From Atlantibacter sp032062175 (GTDB taxonomy: Bacteria; Pseudomonadota; Gammaproteobacteria; Enterobacterales; Enterobacteriaceae): a stretch of 64,000 nucleotides of DNA. The notes below the pieces were generated by a model. That model saw only the letters and a program-made list of their open reading frames with translations. It was not told the DNA's origin and searched no databases. Shown piece after piece: positions 7,098 through 15,073 of this stretch (position 1 is the first letter of the stretch; each line of letters opens with the position of its first letter). The translations under genes and the position numbers were made by a program. Location of the stretch: assembly GCF_032062175.1 (NCBI RefSeq), contig NZ_DAMBQK010000022.1:21487-85486 (forward strand), in the 5' to 3' direction.

Positions 7098-8618
7098 ATG
7101 AAAGGTGCGGCCACTTATGACGAGTATTTAGCGCTTATCAAGAGCATTAAAGATCAAGACCGGAAAACCTGGTTTAACCAAACAGAAGCCAAACTGACGC
7201 AGGGAGAAGAAAAGCTCAATGCGTATATGAAAAAGAAAAGAGATGAACTGATTGGTAACAGGAAATATATTTACGACGCTTACTCGCCTTCATTGATGTT
7301 TCATTACGCTAAAAATGACATCATGCACAATGCGTTGTTTGAGATATTTAAAAGAATGCCTCAGGGAGGAAACTTACATATTCATACAGGCGCAACCTGG
7401 GATAACGATAAATTTACTAAAATGCTTGCAGATGATCCTAACGTGTATGTGTATTGGGATCCTGATGCTGGGTTAAAACCGTCATACCCAAATGGAAAAC
7501 TTTATTATTTAAAAAAAGCACCTACAAGTCCAAATTTTTATAACTACAGCAAGATCGCTAAATCCAATTCTCCCGTATTCATGCATTCTAAGAAGATGTT
7601 GACGTTTATTGATCCGCGCGTAGATGATATAGAGTACATTTGGGATGGTTTTAATGATTATTTTATTGCAGTTTCCTCAATCCTCAAAGTAAGAGAGATA
7701 TATAAAAAATACTATGTCGCCGCGTTTAAGCATCAGTATGAACATGGAAATGATTATATTGAAATTAGGGCCGGTGTTCCTGCTCTGGTAGATAGCAACG
7801 ACGCTGAAATTACGGCTACTGAACCGTCAAAATCAGCCTATACTGCCGAGCCACCGGAAGCCCTCACGTTATTGAAGGCCGCATACCGCGAAGCGAAAAA
7901 TTCGGGGTGCCCTGACTTAAAAGTTAAAGCCATTGTCGCGCCGAGCCGACGCACCAGTAAAGATCCTGATAGCGACATCACGGAAGCGATGGCAATTCTG
8001 AAATGCATCCCCGAATGGCAACGCAAATTAAAAGATGACGATGACTCTGAGTTTATCATTGGCTTTGACGTAGTCAGTGAAGAAGATATAAATCACAGAA
8101 CGCAGGATTATGCCCAAAAAATTATCGACATGAGAAGCCCTGTTAGCTTTTACTTCCATGACGGGGAAAGCAATTGGGTTGATAATGATAATATCCACTC
8201 AGCATGGGCATTAGGAACTCAACGCATCGGGCATGGGATTAACCTCTATAACTTTCCAACGTTATTGGGAAAAATTCGCGATGAGAAAATCTGTCTGGAA
8301 ATCTGCCCTGTCAGCAATCAAATGCTGCGTTACACCAAAGATCTGCGAATTCACCCTATCGCTCAGTTTATGCAGCAAGGCGTAAAATGCGTGATTTGCT
8401 CTGACGATCCGCAGATATTCGAAACCGCAGGTATTTATTATGATCTTTGGGAGGTTTATCACGGGGCCATGATTGACCTCAGCGACGTCAAAGAGCTTAT
8501 TAAAAACTCCTATACCTATAGCGGCATGACTACAGTTGAAAAAACACAAAAATTAGCAGCCTGGGAGAAAAAGTGGCAGAAATATATTAACGAGATACAA
8601 TCACTTATATCACTATAA
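7098..8618 (+). CDS. ADA2/ADGF-like adenosine deaminase
   Basis: Metal-dependent TIM-barrel hydrolase of 506 residues, predicted to convert adenosine (or a related nucleoside) to inosine. Motifs in order are LHIH (zinc ligands H94, H96), GFDVVSEED (322-330), HDGES (zinc H354, catalytic E357; usually HAGET), RIGHG (H379), EICPVSNQML (401-410) and SDDP (D436, D437). MPQGGNLHIH, PVSNQ and SDDPQIF resemble the secreted eukaryotic ADA2/ADGF group more than classical bacterial Add. No signal peptide is seen. GGAGGG at 7084-7089, inside the end of the Hint gene, gives 8-base spacing to the ATG, so the two genes are very probably translationally coupled. It is AT-rich like its partner and is followed by a terminator. 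The natural substrate is unknown. Confidence 0.85.
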   Translation: MKGAATYDEYLALIKSIKDQDRKTWFNQTEAKLTQGEEKLNAYMKKKRDELIGNRKYIYDAYSPSLMFHYAKNDIMHNALFEIFKRMPQGGNLHIHTGATWDNDKFTKMLADDPNVYVYWDPDAGLKPSYPNGKLYYLKKAPTSPNFYNYSKIAKSNSPVFMHSKKMLTFIDPRVDDIEYIWDGFNDYFIAVSSILKVREIYKKYYVAAFKHQYEHGNDYIEIRAGVPALVDSNDAEITATEPSKSAYTAEPPEALTLLKAAYREAKNSGCPDLKVKAIVAPSRRTSKDPDSDITEAMAILKCIPEWQRKLKDDDDSEFIIGFDVVSEEDINHRTQDYAQKIIDMRSPVSFYFHDGESNWVDNDNIHSAWALGTQRIGHGINLYNFPTLLGKIRDEKICLEICPVSNQMLRYTKDLRIHPIAQFMQQGVKCVICSDDPQIFETAGIYYDLWEVYHGAMIDLSDVKELIKNSYTYSGMTTVEKTQKLAAWEKKWQKYINEIQSLISL

Positions 8619-8650
8619 CAACGCAGCGTTGAAGACGCGCTCAGAAAACA

Positions 8651-8682
8651 AAACGCCTGACACATCGTATCAGGCGTTTTTT
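8651..8682. terminator. Bidirectional intrinsic terminator between the deaminase gene and rhtC
   Basis: Stem AAACGCCTGA (8651-8660) pairs with TCAGGCGTTT (8670-8679) around a 9-base loop. A T-run follows on the plus strand and an A-rich tract precedes it, so it can end both the deaminase transcript and the convergent rhtC transcript. Confidence 0.85.
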
Positions 8683-8698
8683 ATGGTTGAAACGCAGC

Positions 8699-9319
8699 TT
8701 AACGCGAAATAATCAAATGCAGCCCGAAGCCGGCAAACAGCGCACCGGCTACGCCGTCGATCCATTTCGCCATTCTCTGGTAACCGCGACGCATCGCAGG
8801 TAGTGCGAACAGGCTGGCAACCAGGGTAAACCAGGCGAAGGTTTCCAGAGCGATCAGCAAGAAAATGCCCCAGCGTTCACTGCTGCCGACGTTATCGCCG
8901 ACGAACAACGAGAATACGCTGCCGAAATAGATAATCGCTTTCGGGTTCGCCAGGTTAGTCAGCAGACCTTTCAGGAAGCTGCGTCCACCGCGCGCCAGTT
9001 CAATGTTTGGTTCGTGGGCAGGGGCGTCGCTTTTCTTCAGTGCGCCGCGCAGCATTTGATAGCCCATCCAGCACAGATACAACCCGCCACCCACCATAAT
9101 GATGTTATGCAGCCAGGCCATTTTTTCGAGAATAATGTGCAAACCCAGCAACGCCACGCCGGACCACACCATTACGCCTGCGGTAATACCCAGTACGCCA
9201 AGCATCGCTTCTTTTCGCGAGCGGCTTACCGCCGTTTGGGAGACAAAGAAAAAATCAGGGCCGGGACTCATGAGCGCCACCAGATGAACCAGCGCCACCG
9301 TAAAGAAAAGCGTTAACAT
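8699..9319 (-). CDS. rhtC: Threonine efflux protein RhtC
   Basis: LysE-family inner-membrane exporter of threonine. It has 206 residues with the family signature LMSPGPDFFFVSQTA near the N-terminus and LTNLANPKAIIYFGSVFSLF centrally. The ATG at 9317-9319 gives the E. coli-like start MLTLFF; an upstream in-frame ATG would add seven residues. It lies 61 bp downstream of recQ on the same strand and is convergent with the accessory pair. Confidence 0.96.
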   Translation of the reverse strand: MLTLFFTVALVHLVALMSPGPDFFFVSQTAVSRSRKEAMLGVLGITAGVMVWSGVALLGLHIILEKMAWLHNIIMVGGGLYLCWMGYQMLRGALKKSDAPAHEPNIELARGGRSFLKGLLTNLANPKAIIYFGSVFSLFVGDNVGSSERWGIFLLIALETFAWFTLVASLFALPAMRRGYQRMAKWIDGVAGALFAGFGLHLIISR

Positions 9320-9380
9320 GATTGACTCGCAGGCAAACAATAAAGAGAGAAACTATCCTGACATGTTTGCCTGGCCTTGA

Positions 9381-11210
9381 CTACTCTTCGTCGTCACCAT
9401 CTGCATGGCTGCGAATCAACGCCATAAACTCTTTCCCGAAGCGTTCCAGCTTACGCATCCCCACGCCGTTGACGCTGAGCATTTCACTGGGGCTGAGCGG
9501 CATCTGCTCCGCCATTTCAATCAGCGTGGCATCGTTAAACACCACGTAAGGCGGGATGTTTTCTTCATCGGCAATGGCTTTGCGTAGCTTACGCAGTTTG
9601 GCGAACAGTTTACGGTCGTAGTTCCCACCGTAGGATTTCTGCGCCACACGCGATTTCAGCGCTACGACGCGCGGCACCGCCAGCATCAACGGCGCTTCGC
9701 CGCGTAAGAATGGCCGCGCCGCTTCGGTCAGTTGCAGCGCCGAATGCTGAGCAATGTTCTGTGTTACTACGCCCAGATGGATAAGCTGGCGGATGACGCT
9801 CACCCAATGTTCAGTGGTATGGTCACGCCCCTCACCGTAAATTTTAAGCTTATCGTGACCGAATTCGCGGATGCGCTGGTTGTTTGCGCCGCGCAGCACT
9901 TCAACCACGTAGCCCATCCCGAAACGTTGCCCAACGCGATAAATACATGACAACGCTTTTTGCGCTTCTACCAGGCCGTCATAGCGGCGCGGCGGATCGA
10001 GGCAGATATCGCAGTTGCCGCACGGCTCCTGCCGCCCTTCGCCGAAGTAGTTCAGCAGCACAAGCCGGCGGCAGGTTTGCGCCTCGGCAAACGCGCCCAT
10101 GGCGTTGAGTTTGTGGCGCTCAATATCCTGGAGCTGACCCGGCGGTTTTTCTTCAAGGCAGCGGCGCAGCCAGGCCATATCCGCCGGATCGTAGAACAGC
10201 ATCGCTTCGGCAGGCAGCCCGTCACGCCCGGCGCGGCCCGTTTCCTGGTAGTAAGATTCGATATTGCGCGGGATGTCGAAATGCACCACGAAGCGCACGT
10301 TCGGCTTGTTGATGCCCATCCCGAAGGCAACTGTCGCCACTACAATTTGCAGGTCGTCGCGCTGGAACTTTTCCTGCACGTTGGCGCGGACGTCGTTTTC
10401 CAGGCCGGCATGATAGGCTGCGGCGCTAATGCCCCGGCTTTGCAGCCGCGCGGCGGTGTCTTCCACTTTCGCCCGGCTGTTGCAGTAGATAATGCCGGAT
10501 TTGCCGCGCTGGTCCTGCACATAGCGCATCAGTTGATCGAGCGGTTTGAATTTCTCCATCAACATATAGCGGATATTGGGCCGGTCAAAGCTGCTGATTT
10601 GGATCAGCGGATCGTGCAGGCCAAGCAGATGAACGATATCGCGGCGCGTGGCCTCGTCTGCCGTGGCGGTCAGCGCCATAAAAGGCACATTGGGGAAGCG
10701 ATCGCGCAGCTGGCCTAATAATGCGTACTCGCGGCGGAAGTCGTGCCCCCACTGCGAAATACAGTGCGCCTCATCCACCGCCAGCATCACCGGATTCCAG
10801 AAGGTAAGCTGGTCGAGGAAATTGTCGAGCATCAGGCGCTCGGGCGCGATATACAGTAAGCGGATTTGCCCGGTTCGGCAGCCCGCCATCACGGCCTGTT
10901 GCTCGTCACGGGTTTGCGTGGAGTTGAGGCAGGCCGCAGCCACGCCGTTGGCCAGCAGTTGGTCGACCTGGTCTTTCATCAGGGAAATCAGCGGCGAGAC
11001 CACCACCGTCAGGCCATTTTTCACCAGCGCCGGGATCTGATAACACAATGACTTACCGCCGCCGGTAGGCATCACCACCAGGCAATCGCGCCCTTCCAGC
11101 ACGGTATTTATGATGGTTTCCTGGCCAGGGCGGAACTGCTGGTAGCCGAAGGTTTCCTGCAAAACCTGTTTCGCCAGCGACTCCTGATTCATTACTTCTG
11201 CCTGCGCCAC
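9381..11210 (-). CDS. recQ: ATP-dependent DNA helicase RecQ
   Basis: 3'-5' superfamily 2 helicase of the RecF recombination pathway. Walker A is PTGGGKS with K53; DEAH lies near residue 146. The zinc-binding cysteines CRRLVLLNYFGE...CGNCDIC lie near 380-403, then a winged helix and a C-terminal HRDC domain (LSVNGVGMRKLERFG). I chose the GTG at 11208-11210 (M-A-Q-A-E-V), because GGAG sits 5 bases upstream; it gives 609 residues as in E. coli. A GTG two codons earlier is possible. Confidence 0.97.
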   Translation of the reverse strand: MAQAEVMNQESLAKQVLQETFGYQQFRPGQETIINTVLEGRDCLVVMPTGGGKSLCYQIPALVKNGLTVVVSPLISLMKDQVDQLLANGVAAACLNSTQTRDEQQAVMAGCRTGQIRLLYIAPERLMLDNFLDQLTFWNPVMLAVDEAHCISQWGHDFRREYALLGQLRDRFPNVPFMALTATADEATRRDIVHLLGLHDPLIQISSFDRPNIRYMLMEKFKPLDQLMRYVQDQRGKSGIIYCNSRAKVEDTAARLQSRGISAAAYHAGLENDVRANVQEKFQRDDLQIVVATVAFGMGINKPNVRFVVHFDIPRNIESYYQETGRAGRDGLPAEAMLFYDPADMAWLRRCLEEKPPGQLQDIERHKLNAMGAFAEAQTCRRLVLLNYFGEGRQEPCGNCDICLDPPRRYDGLVEAQKALSCIYRVGQRFGMGYVVEVLRGANNQRIREFGHDKLKIYGEGRDHTTEHWVSVIRQLIHLGVVTQNIAQHSALQLTEAARPFLRGEAPLMLAVPRVVALKSRVAQKSYGGNYDRKLFAKLRKLRKAIADEENIPPYVVFNDATLIEMAEQMPLSPSEMLSVNGVGMRKLERFGKEFMALIRSHADGDDEE

Positions 11211-11224
11211 GCTCACTCCATCAC

Positions 11225-11257
11225 TAAAAATAAAACAGGCGCTATTTTCAGCGCCTG
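11225..11257 (-). terminator. Intrinsic terminator after pldA
   Basis: Arms 11236-11243 (CAGGCGCT) and 11250-11257 form an 8-bp GC-rich stem with a 6-base loop. On the minus strand it is followed by TTTTATTTTT. It lies between pldA and recQ, so recQ needs its own promoter or read-through. Confidence 0.85.
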
Positions 11258-11277
11258 CGGGGGAAACTGCAATGCCC

Positions 11278-12147
11278 TTAGAACAGATCGTTAAGCATTA
11301 CGCCCACGCCGAAGCGGGTTTGGTTAAAGTTGTAGTCGATAAGCGACTCGCCATAACCGCTGTACAGCTGAGTATAGAGGCGCACGTGCTTCGTCACCGG
11401 ATAACTGAAGCCAAGCTCCGCGCCGCCATAACCGGTATTCCAGTTATATTGTCCTTTCGCGCTCAGGATCGCATCGCCCAGTTGATAACCGATTTTTAAC
11501 TGGTAATAGCCCATGTATTTGGTAATGTCCGGATTGTCATCGGTATTGCCGACCACATACCAGGGCTTCACTTCTACCAGCCAGTTATTGTTCTGCGCCA
11601 TCAGGCGCGTATAAATGCGGTTCCAGCTACGTGACGTCGGGTCTGAACGACCGTTAGACTGGTGATTATAACCAAACTCTACGTCGCGCAGCGTCCAGCC
11701 AGCAAAGCGATAATCAGTCGCGAAGCCTAAAAACGCCTGGGGTTCATAGTTGGTTTCACGGAACGGCGAAGATTCGTCGCTATTGGAAAGCTGCCACCAG
11801 GAACGCTGGGTGTAAGAACCGCCTAAAACCGAGTTAGGGCCGAGGATACCGCGCCACAGTGGAAACGCCAGACTTAACTGAAACTTTACTTCATCTTTGC
11901 GAGAATTATCGGACCAATTGTAGGTTTCGATAGCTTCTTTATTCAGATCGTCTGTGACCGTATAGATGAGATAGTTCGACTCGTAAGGATAAAGCGTAAA
12001 CGGGTTATCGTGCTCCTGAAGCATATTCGCGATAATGCTGCCGCGAACCGCAGGCGCATCATGCACTTCCTGAACGACAGCCTCCTGCGCCAATGCCGCG
12101 CCTGGCAATAAACATACGCCCCCTACCCAACCCAGAAATTTGCCCAT
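11278..12147 (-). CDS. pldA: Outer membrane phospholipase A (detergent-resistant phospholipase A)
   Basis: Calcium-dependent outer-membrane beta-barrel phospholipase that removes misplaced phospholipids from the outer leaflet. It has 289 residues as in E. coli. A signal peptide covers residues 1-20 with an ALA|Q cleavage site. The catalytic stretch YNHQSNGRSDPTSRSWNR holds the active-site His, Ser and Asn. The ATG at 12145-12147 is preceded by AGGAGA; a longer frame begins with TTG and is less likely. The C-terminus ends in phenylalanine (VGVMLNDLF), the usual barrel assembly signal. Confidence 0.97.
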   Translation of the reverse strand: MGKFLGWVGGVCLLPGAALAQEAVVQEVHDAPAVRGSIIANMLQEHDNPFTLYPYESNYLIYTVTDDLNKEAIETYNWSDNSRKDEVKFQLSLAFPLWRGILGPNSVLGGSYTQRSWWQLSNSDESSPFRETNYEPQAFLGFATDYRFAGWTLRDVEFGYNHQSNGRSDPTSRSWNRIYTRLMAQNNNWLVEVKPWYVVGNTDDNPDITKYMGYYQLKIGYQLGDAILSAKGQYNWNTGYGGAELGFSYPVTKHVRLYTQLYSGYGESLIDYNFNQTRFGVGVMLNDLF

Positions 12148-12320
12148 GTGGCCTGTTCTCCTGAACAAATCAATAAAACCGCTGAATTATTATCCGGATG
12201 ACATTCTACATTTTTATTTATCGACTGCTTAGTCTTGCTTTCTGAATCTGGAAAACAACAAACAAGAAGCATAAAATCAACAAGAATTTAACAACAGGTC
12301 TCTTTTTGAGGAAGGAACCC

Positions 12321-12791
12321 ATGTCCCCTACGATTTTAACTAACGAAGCCGCGCTCCAGTTGGTCGGCGAGATTTTTGTTTATCACATGCCGTTCAACCG
12401 TACGCTGGGTTTAGAGCTGATGCGCTATGAAAAAGATTATGCAGAGCTTTGCTTTAATAACCAGCCGATGATGGTCGGAAACTGGGCGCAAAGTATTCTG
12501 CACGGCGGCGTCATCGCGTCGGCGCTGGATGTGGCGGCTGGACTGGTGTGCGTAGGCAGCACGCTGGCCCGTCATGAAACCATTACCGAAGAAGAACTGC
12601 GTCAGCGTTTATCGCGCATGGGCACTATCGATTTACGCGTCGACTATTTACGCCCGGGGCGCGGCACGCGTTTCACCGCCACCAGCAGCCTGCTGCGCGC
12701 CGGTAACAAAGTCGCTGTGGCGCGGGTCGAACTGCATAACGAAGAGCAAGTGTATATCGCCAGCGCCACAGCAACCTATATGGTTGGTTAA
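12321..12791 (+). CDS. yigI: Acyl-CoA thioesterase YigI (hotdog fold)
   Basis: PaaI-type thioesterase of 156 residues; the E. coli protein has been reported to hydrolyse medium- to long-chain acyl-CoA. The hotdog motif is visible as LHGGVIASALDVAAGLV (about residues 60-76). The ATG at 12321 follows a strong GAGGAAGGA. It is divergent from pldA and 50 bp upstream of rarD. Confidence 0.93.
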   Translation: MSPTILTNEAALQLVGEIFVYHMPFNRTLGLELMRYEKDYAELCFNNQPMMVGNWAQSILHGGVIASALDVAAGLVCVGSTLARHETITEEELRQRLSRMGTIDLRVDYLRPGRGTRFTATSSLLRAGNKVAVARVELHNEEQVYIASATATYMVG

Positions 12792-12841
12792 ATATTATTA
12801 GCTGTTAAAATGCATTCACTTTTTGATAACGGGCGTGACTA

Positions 12842-13738
12842 ATGGATGCAAAACAGACGCGGCAAGGGGTTTTCTTCGCCCTTGCCGCTTATTTTATTTG
12901 GGGAATAGCCCCGGCGTATTTCAAGCTGATCGACTTCGTTCCCGCCGATGAAATCCTGACTCACCGTGTTATCTGGTCATTCTTCTTTATGGTGGCGCTG
13001 ATTTCGATTAGCCGCCAGTGGAGTGGCCTGAAACGCCTGTTCGAGACCCCAAAGAAAGTATTTGCGCTGGCATTAAGCGCCGTGCTGATCGGTGGAAACT
13101 GGCTGCTATTTATCTGGGCGGTGAATAATCATCATCTGCTGGAAGCGAGCCTGGGTTACTTTATCAACCCGCTGGTAAATATCCTGCTGGGAATGATTTT
13201 CCTCGGCGAACGCTTTCGCCGTATGCAGTGGGTTGCCGTCGCCCTGGCCGCCTGCGGCGTGCTGGTGCAACTCTGGACCTTTGGTTCTCTGCCGATCATC
13301 GCGCTGGCGCTGGCGTTCAGCTTCGCGCTTTACGGTCTACTGCGTAAAAAGATTATGGTGGATGCGCAAACCGGCATGCTGGTTGAAACCCTGTGGCTAT
13401 TGCCCGTTGCCGCGATTTATCTGTTTGGCATCGCCGATAGCCCAACCAGCCATATGGGCGCTAACTCGCTGACGCTGAACCTTGAGCTGATGGCGGCAGG
13501 CATTGTCACGACGATTCCGCTGCTGTGCTTTACCGCTGCCGCCACGCGTTTACGCCTCTCCACGCTGGGCTTTTTCCAGTACATCGGGCCGACGTTAATG
13601 TTTGTGCTGGCGGTGGTGTTTTATGACGAAATCCCCGGCAAAGACAAAATGGTCACCTTCGCGTTTATCTGGGTCGCGCTGGCGATTTTTGTAATGGATG
13701 CGATGTATACGCAGCGCAGAACGCGCCTCGGGAATTAA
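12842..13738 (+). CDS. rarD: EamA-family permease RarD
   Basis: DMT-superfamily inner-membrane protein of 298 residues (296 in E. coli) with about ten membrane segments; the substrate is not established, and the family is annotated as chloramphenicol-sensitivity related. It starts MDAKQTRQGVFFALAAYFIW. It is convergent with corA, leaving only 29 bp. In E. coli K-12 yigF and yigG lie between rarD and corA; neither is present here. Confidence 0.95.
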   Translation: MDAKQTRQGVFFALAAYFIWGIAPAYFKLIDFVPADEILTHRVIWSFFFMVALISISRQWSGLKRLFETPKKVFALALSAVLIGGNWLLFIWAVNNHHLLEASLGYFINPLVNILLGMIFLGERFRRMQWVAVALAACGVLVQLWTFGSLPIIALALAFSFALYGLLRKKIMVDAQTGMLVETLWLLPVAAIYLFGIADSPTSHMGANSLTLNLELMAAGIVTTIPLLCFTAAATRLRLSTLGFFQYIGPTLMFVLAVVFYDEIPGKDKMVTFAFIWVALAIFVMDAMYTQRRTRLGN

Positions 13739-13767
13739 GCTCTCCTGTCGCCAGAAGAGCCTGAACG

Positions 13768-14718
13768 TCAAAGCCAGTTGCGGCGTTTAAAGTAAAGATA
13801 TGGCGCCAGCCCTGCGAGCATCATGGCGATGATGGCCGCAGGGTAGCCGAAGCTCCAGTGCAGTTCCGGCATAAATTCGAAGTTCATCCCGTAGCTGGAG
13901 GCCACCAGGGTTGGCGGCAGGAACACCACGGAAACCACCGAGAAGATCTTGATGATCCGGTTCTGCTCGATGTTGATAAAACCCATCGCCGCCTGCATCA
14001 AAAAGTTCACCTTCTGAAACAGCGATTCGTTATGCGGCAGCAGGGATTCGATATCGCGCAGGATCTCGCGCGCCTGTTCAAGCTGGCCGCCCGGTAAGCG
14101 GGTTTTACGGACCAAAAAATTGAGCGCGCGCTGGGTATCCATCAGGCACAGGCGCACTTTCCAGCCCACGTCCTCAAGCTCCGCCAGAGTAGACAGCGCT
14201 TCGTCATATTCATCGCCCTGATGGCCTTCCATAATCACGCGGCTGAGCTTTTCCAGGTCGCTGTAGATATTCTCGATCTCATCCGCCAACTGTTCGATTT
14301 TAGTTTCGAACAGATCGAGCAGCAGTTCGTAGGCGTTGCCATCGGTCATGGATTGCGCGCGGGCGCGCATACGGTAAAGGCGAAACGCAGGCAGTTCGCG
14401 CTCACGCAGGGTAAACAGACGGCCATCGCGAATGGTGAACGCCACCGTGGAGTTACCGGCGTGATCGTCGGCATCTTCAAAGAAGAAAAAGGAGTGAATA
14501 TGCAGGCCGTCTTCGTCTTCGAAAAAACGCGCGGATGCTTCGATATCTTCCAGTTCAGGACGTGTCGCCAGGCTTTGCCCCAGCTCAGATTGCACCCGGA
14601 GACGCTCATCGTCATCCGGTTCGACCAAATCTACCCACACTGAGTCTGTTAAGGTTTGCGCCTCATCGAGTTCCAGACGAGACAGTCGATTGTTTTCCAG
14701 TTGAAATGCGCTCAGCAT
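13768..14718 (-). CDS. corA: Magnesium/cobalt/nickel transporter CorA
   Basis: Pentameric magnesium channel of the inner membrane. It has 316 residues, identical in length to E. coli and Salmonella CorA. A long acidic cytosolic domain is followed by two C-terminal membrane helices, with the pore signature YGMNFEFMPEL between them and the basic tail YFKRRNWL. The ATG at 14716-14718 is preceded by GGAG at 8 bases. A leader of up to 350 bases with strong secondary structure lies upstream. Confidence 0.97.
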   Translation of the reverse strand: MLSAFQLENNRLSRLELDEAQTLTDSVWVDLVEPDDDERLRVQSELGQSLATRPELEDIEASARFFEDEDGLHIHSFFFFEDADDHAGNSTVAFTIRDGRLFTLRERELPAFRLYRMRARAQSMTDGNAYELLLDLFETKIEQLADEIENIYSDLEKLSRVIMEGHQGDEYDEALSTLAELEDVGWKVRLCLMDTQRALNFLVRKTRLPGGQLEQAREILRDIESLLPHNESLFQKVNFLMQAAMGFINIEQNRIIKIFSVVSVVFLPPTLVASSYGMNFEFMPELHWSFGYPAAIIAMMLAGLAPYLYFKRRNWL

Positions 14719-15073
14719 GACCGGGACTCCCAATACAAAAAATCCTGGACAGTTCGGTTGGCACACAGAAACAAAGGAGGTTTCAGACCATTAAACAGCC
14801 TGACTCAGCGCGACGGGGAAACATGCAGTCGCTGACAACCGCTAAGGCTATCAGCATACGAGGATAGCCTTAGGAGTTGTTCCTGTTGAACAGGACGGTG
14901 AGCCAGCATCTACTGGGTGTGTCCAAGGCGAATGTCCTCTTAGCATAATCGTGGGCGCATGTTACGCCAGCAAAAATTTAGCGTCAACACGCAACGGCGC
15001 GCCCACGAACAATAAACGCCCGTTATGCTTTAAGGTTAGTAAAGAATCAAAAATCGGGCGATTTATCTATAAG
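14719..15073 (-). other. Structured corA leader region with candidate short ORFs
   Basis: This 355-base stretch between uvrD and corA has no ordinary gene. An 11-bp perfect stem (14842-14852 with 14863-14873) is the strongest structure. Two short ORFs read toward corA: 34 codons at 14805-14909 (starts M-L-A-H-R-P-V) and 13 codons at 14783-14824 (starts M-F-P-R-R-A). They overlap in different frames and neither has a clear ribosome binding site. Salmonella corA is known to have a leader peptide (corL) controlling Rho-dependent termination; whether one of these is its counterpart cannot be decided by eye. Confidence 0.45.

Noticed and set aside
7098..8618. RADAR-type antiphage system (RdrA ATPase plus RdrB deaminase)
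   Set aside because: No RdrA-like ATPase is next to it, and the deaminase is shorter and of ADA2 type; the partner has a Hint domain instead.
9960..10718. 252-codon plus-strand open frame
   Set aside because: Antisense to recQ; no family resemblance.
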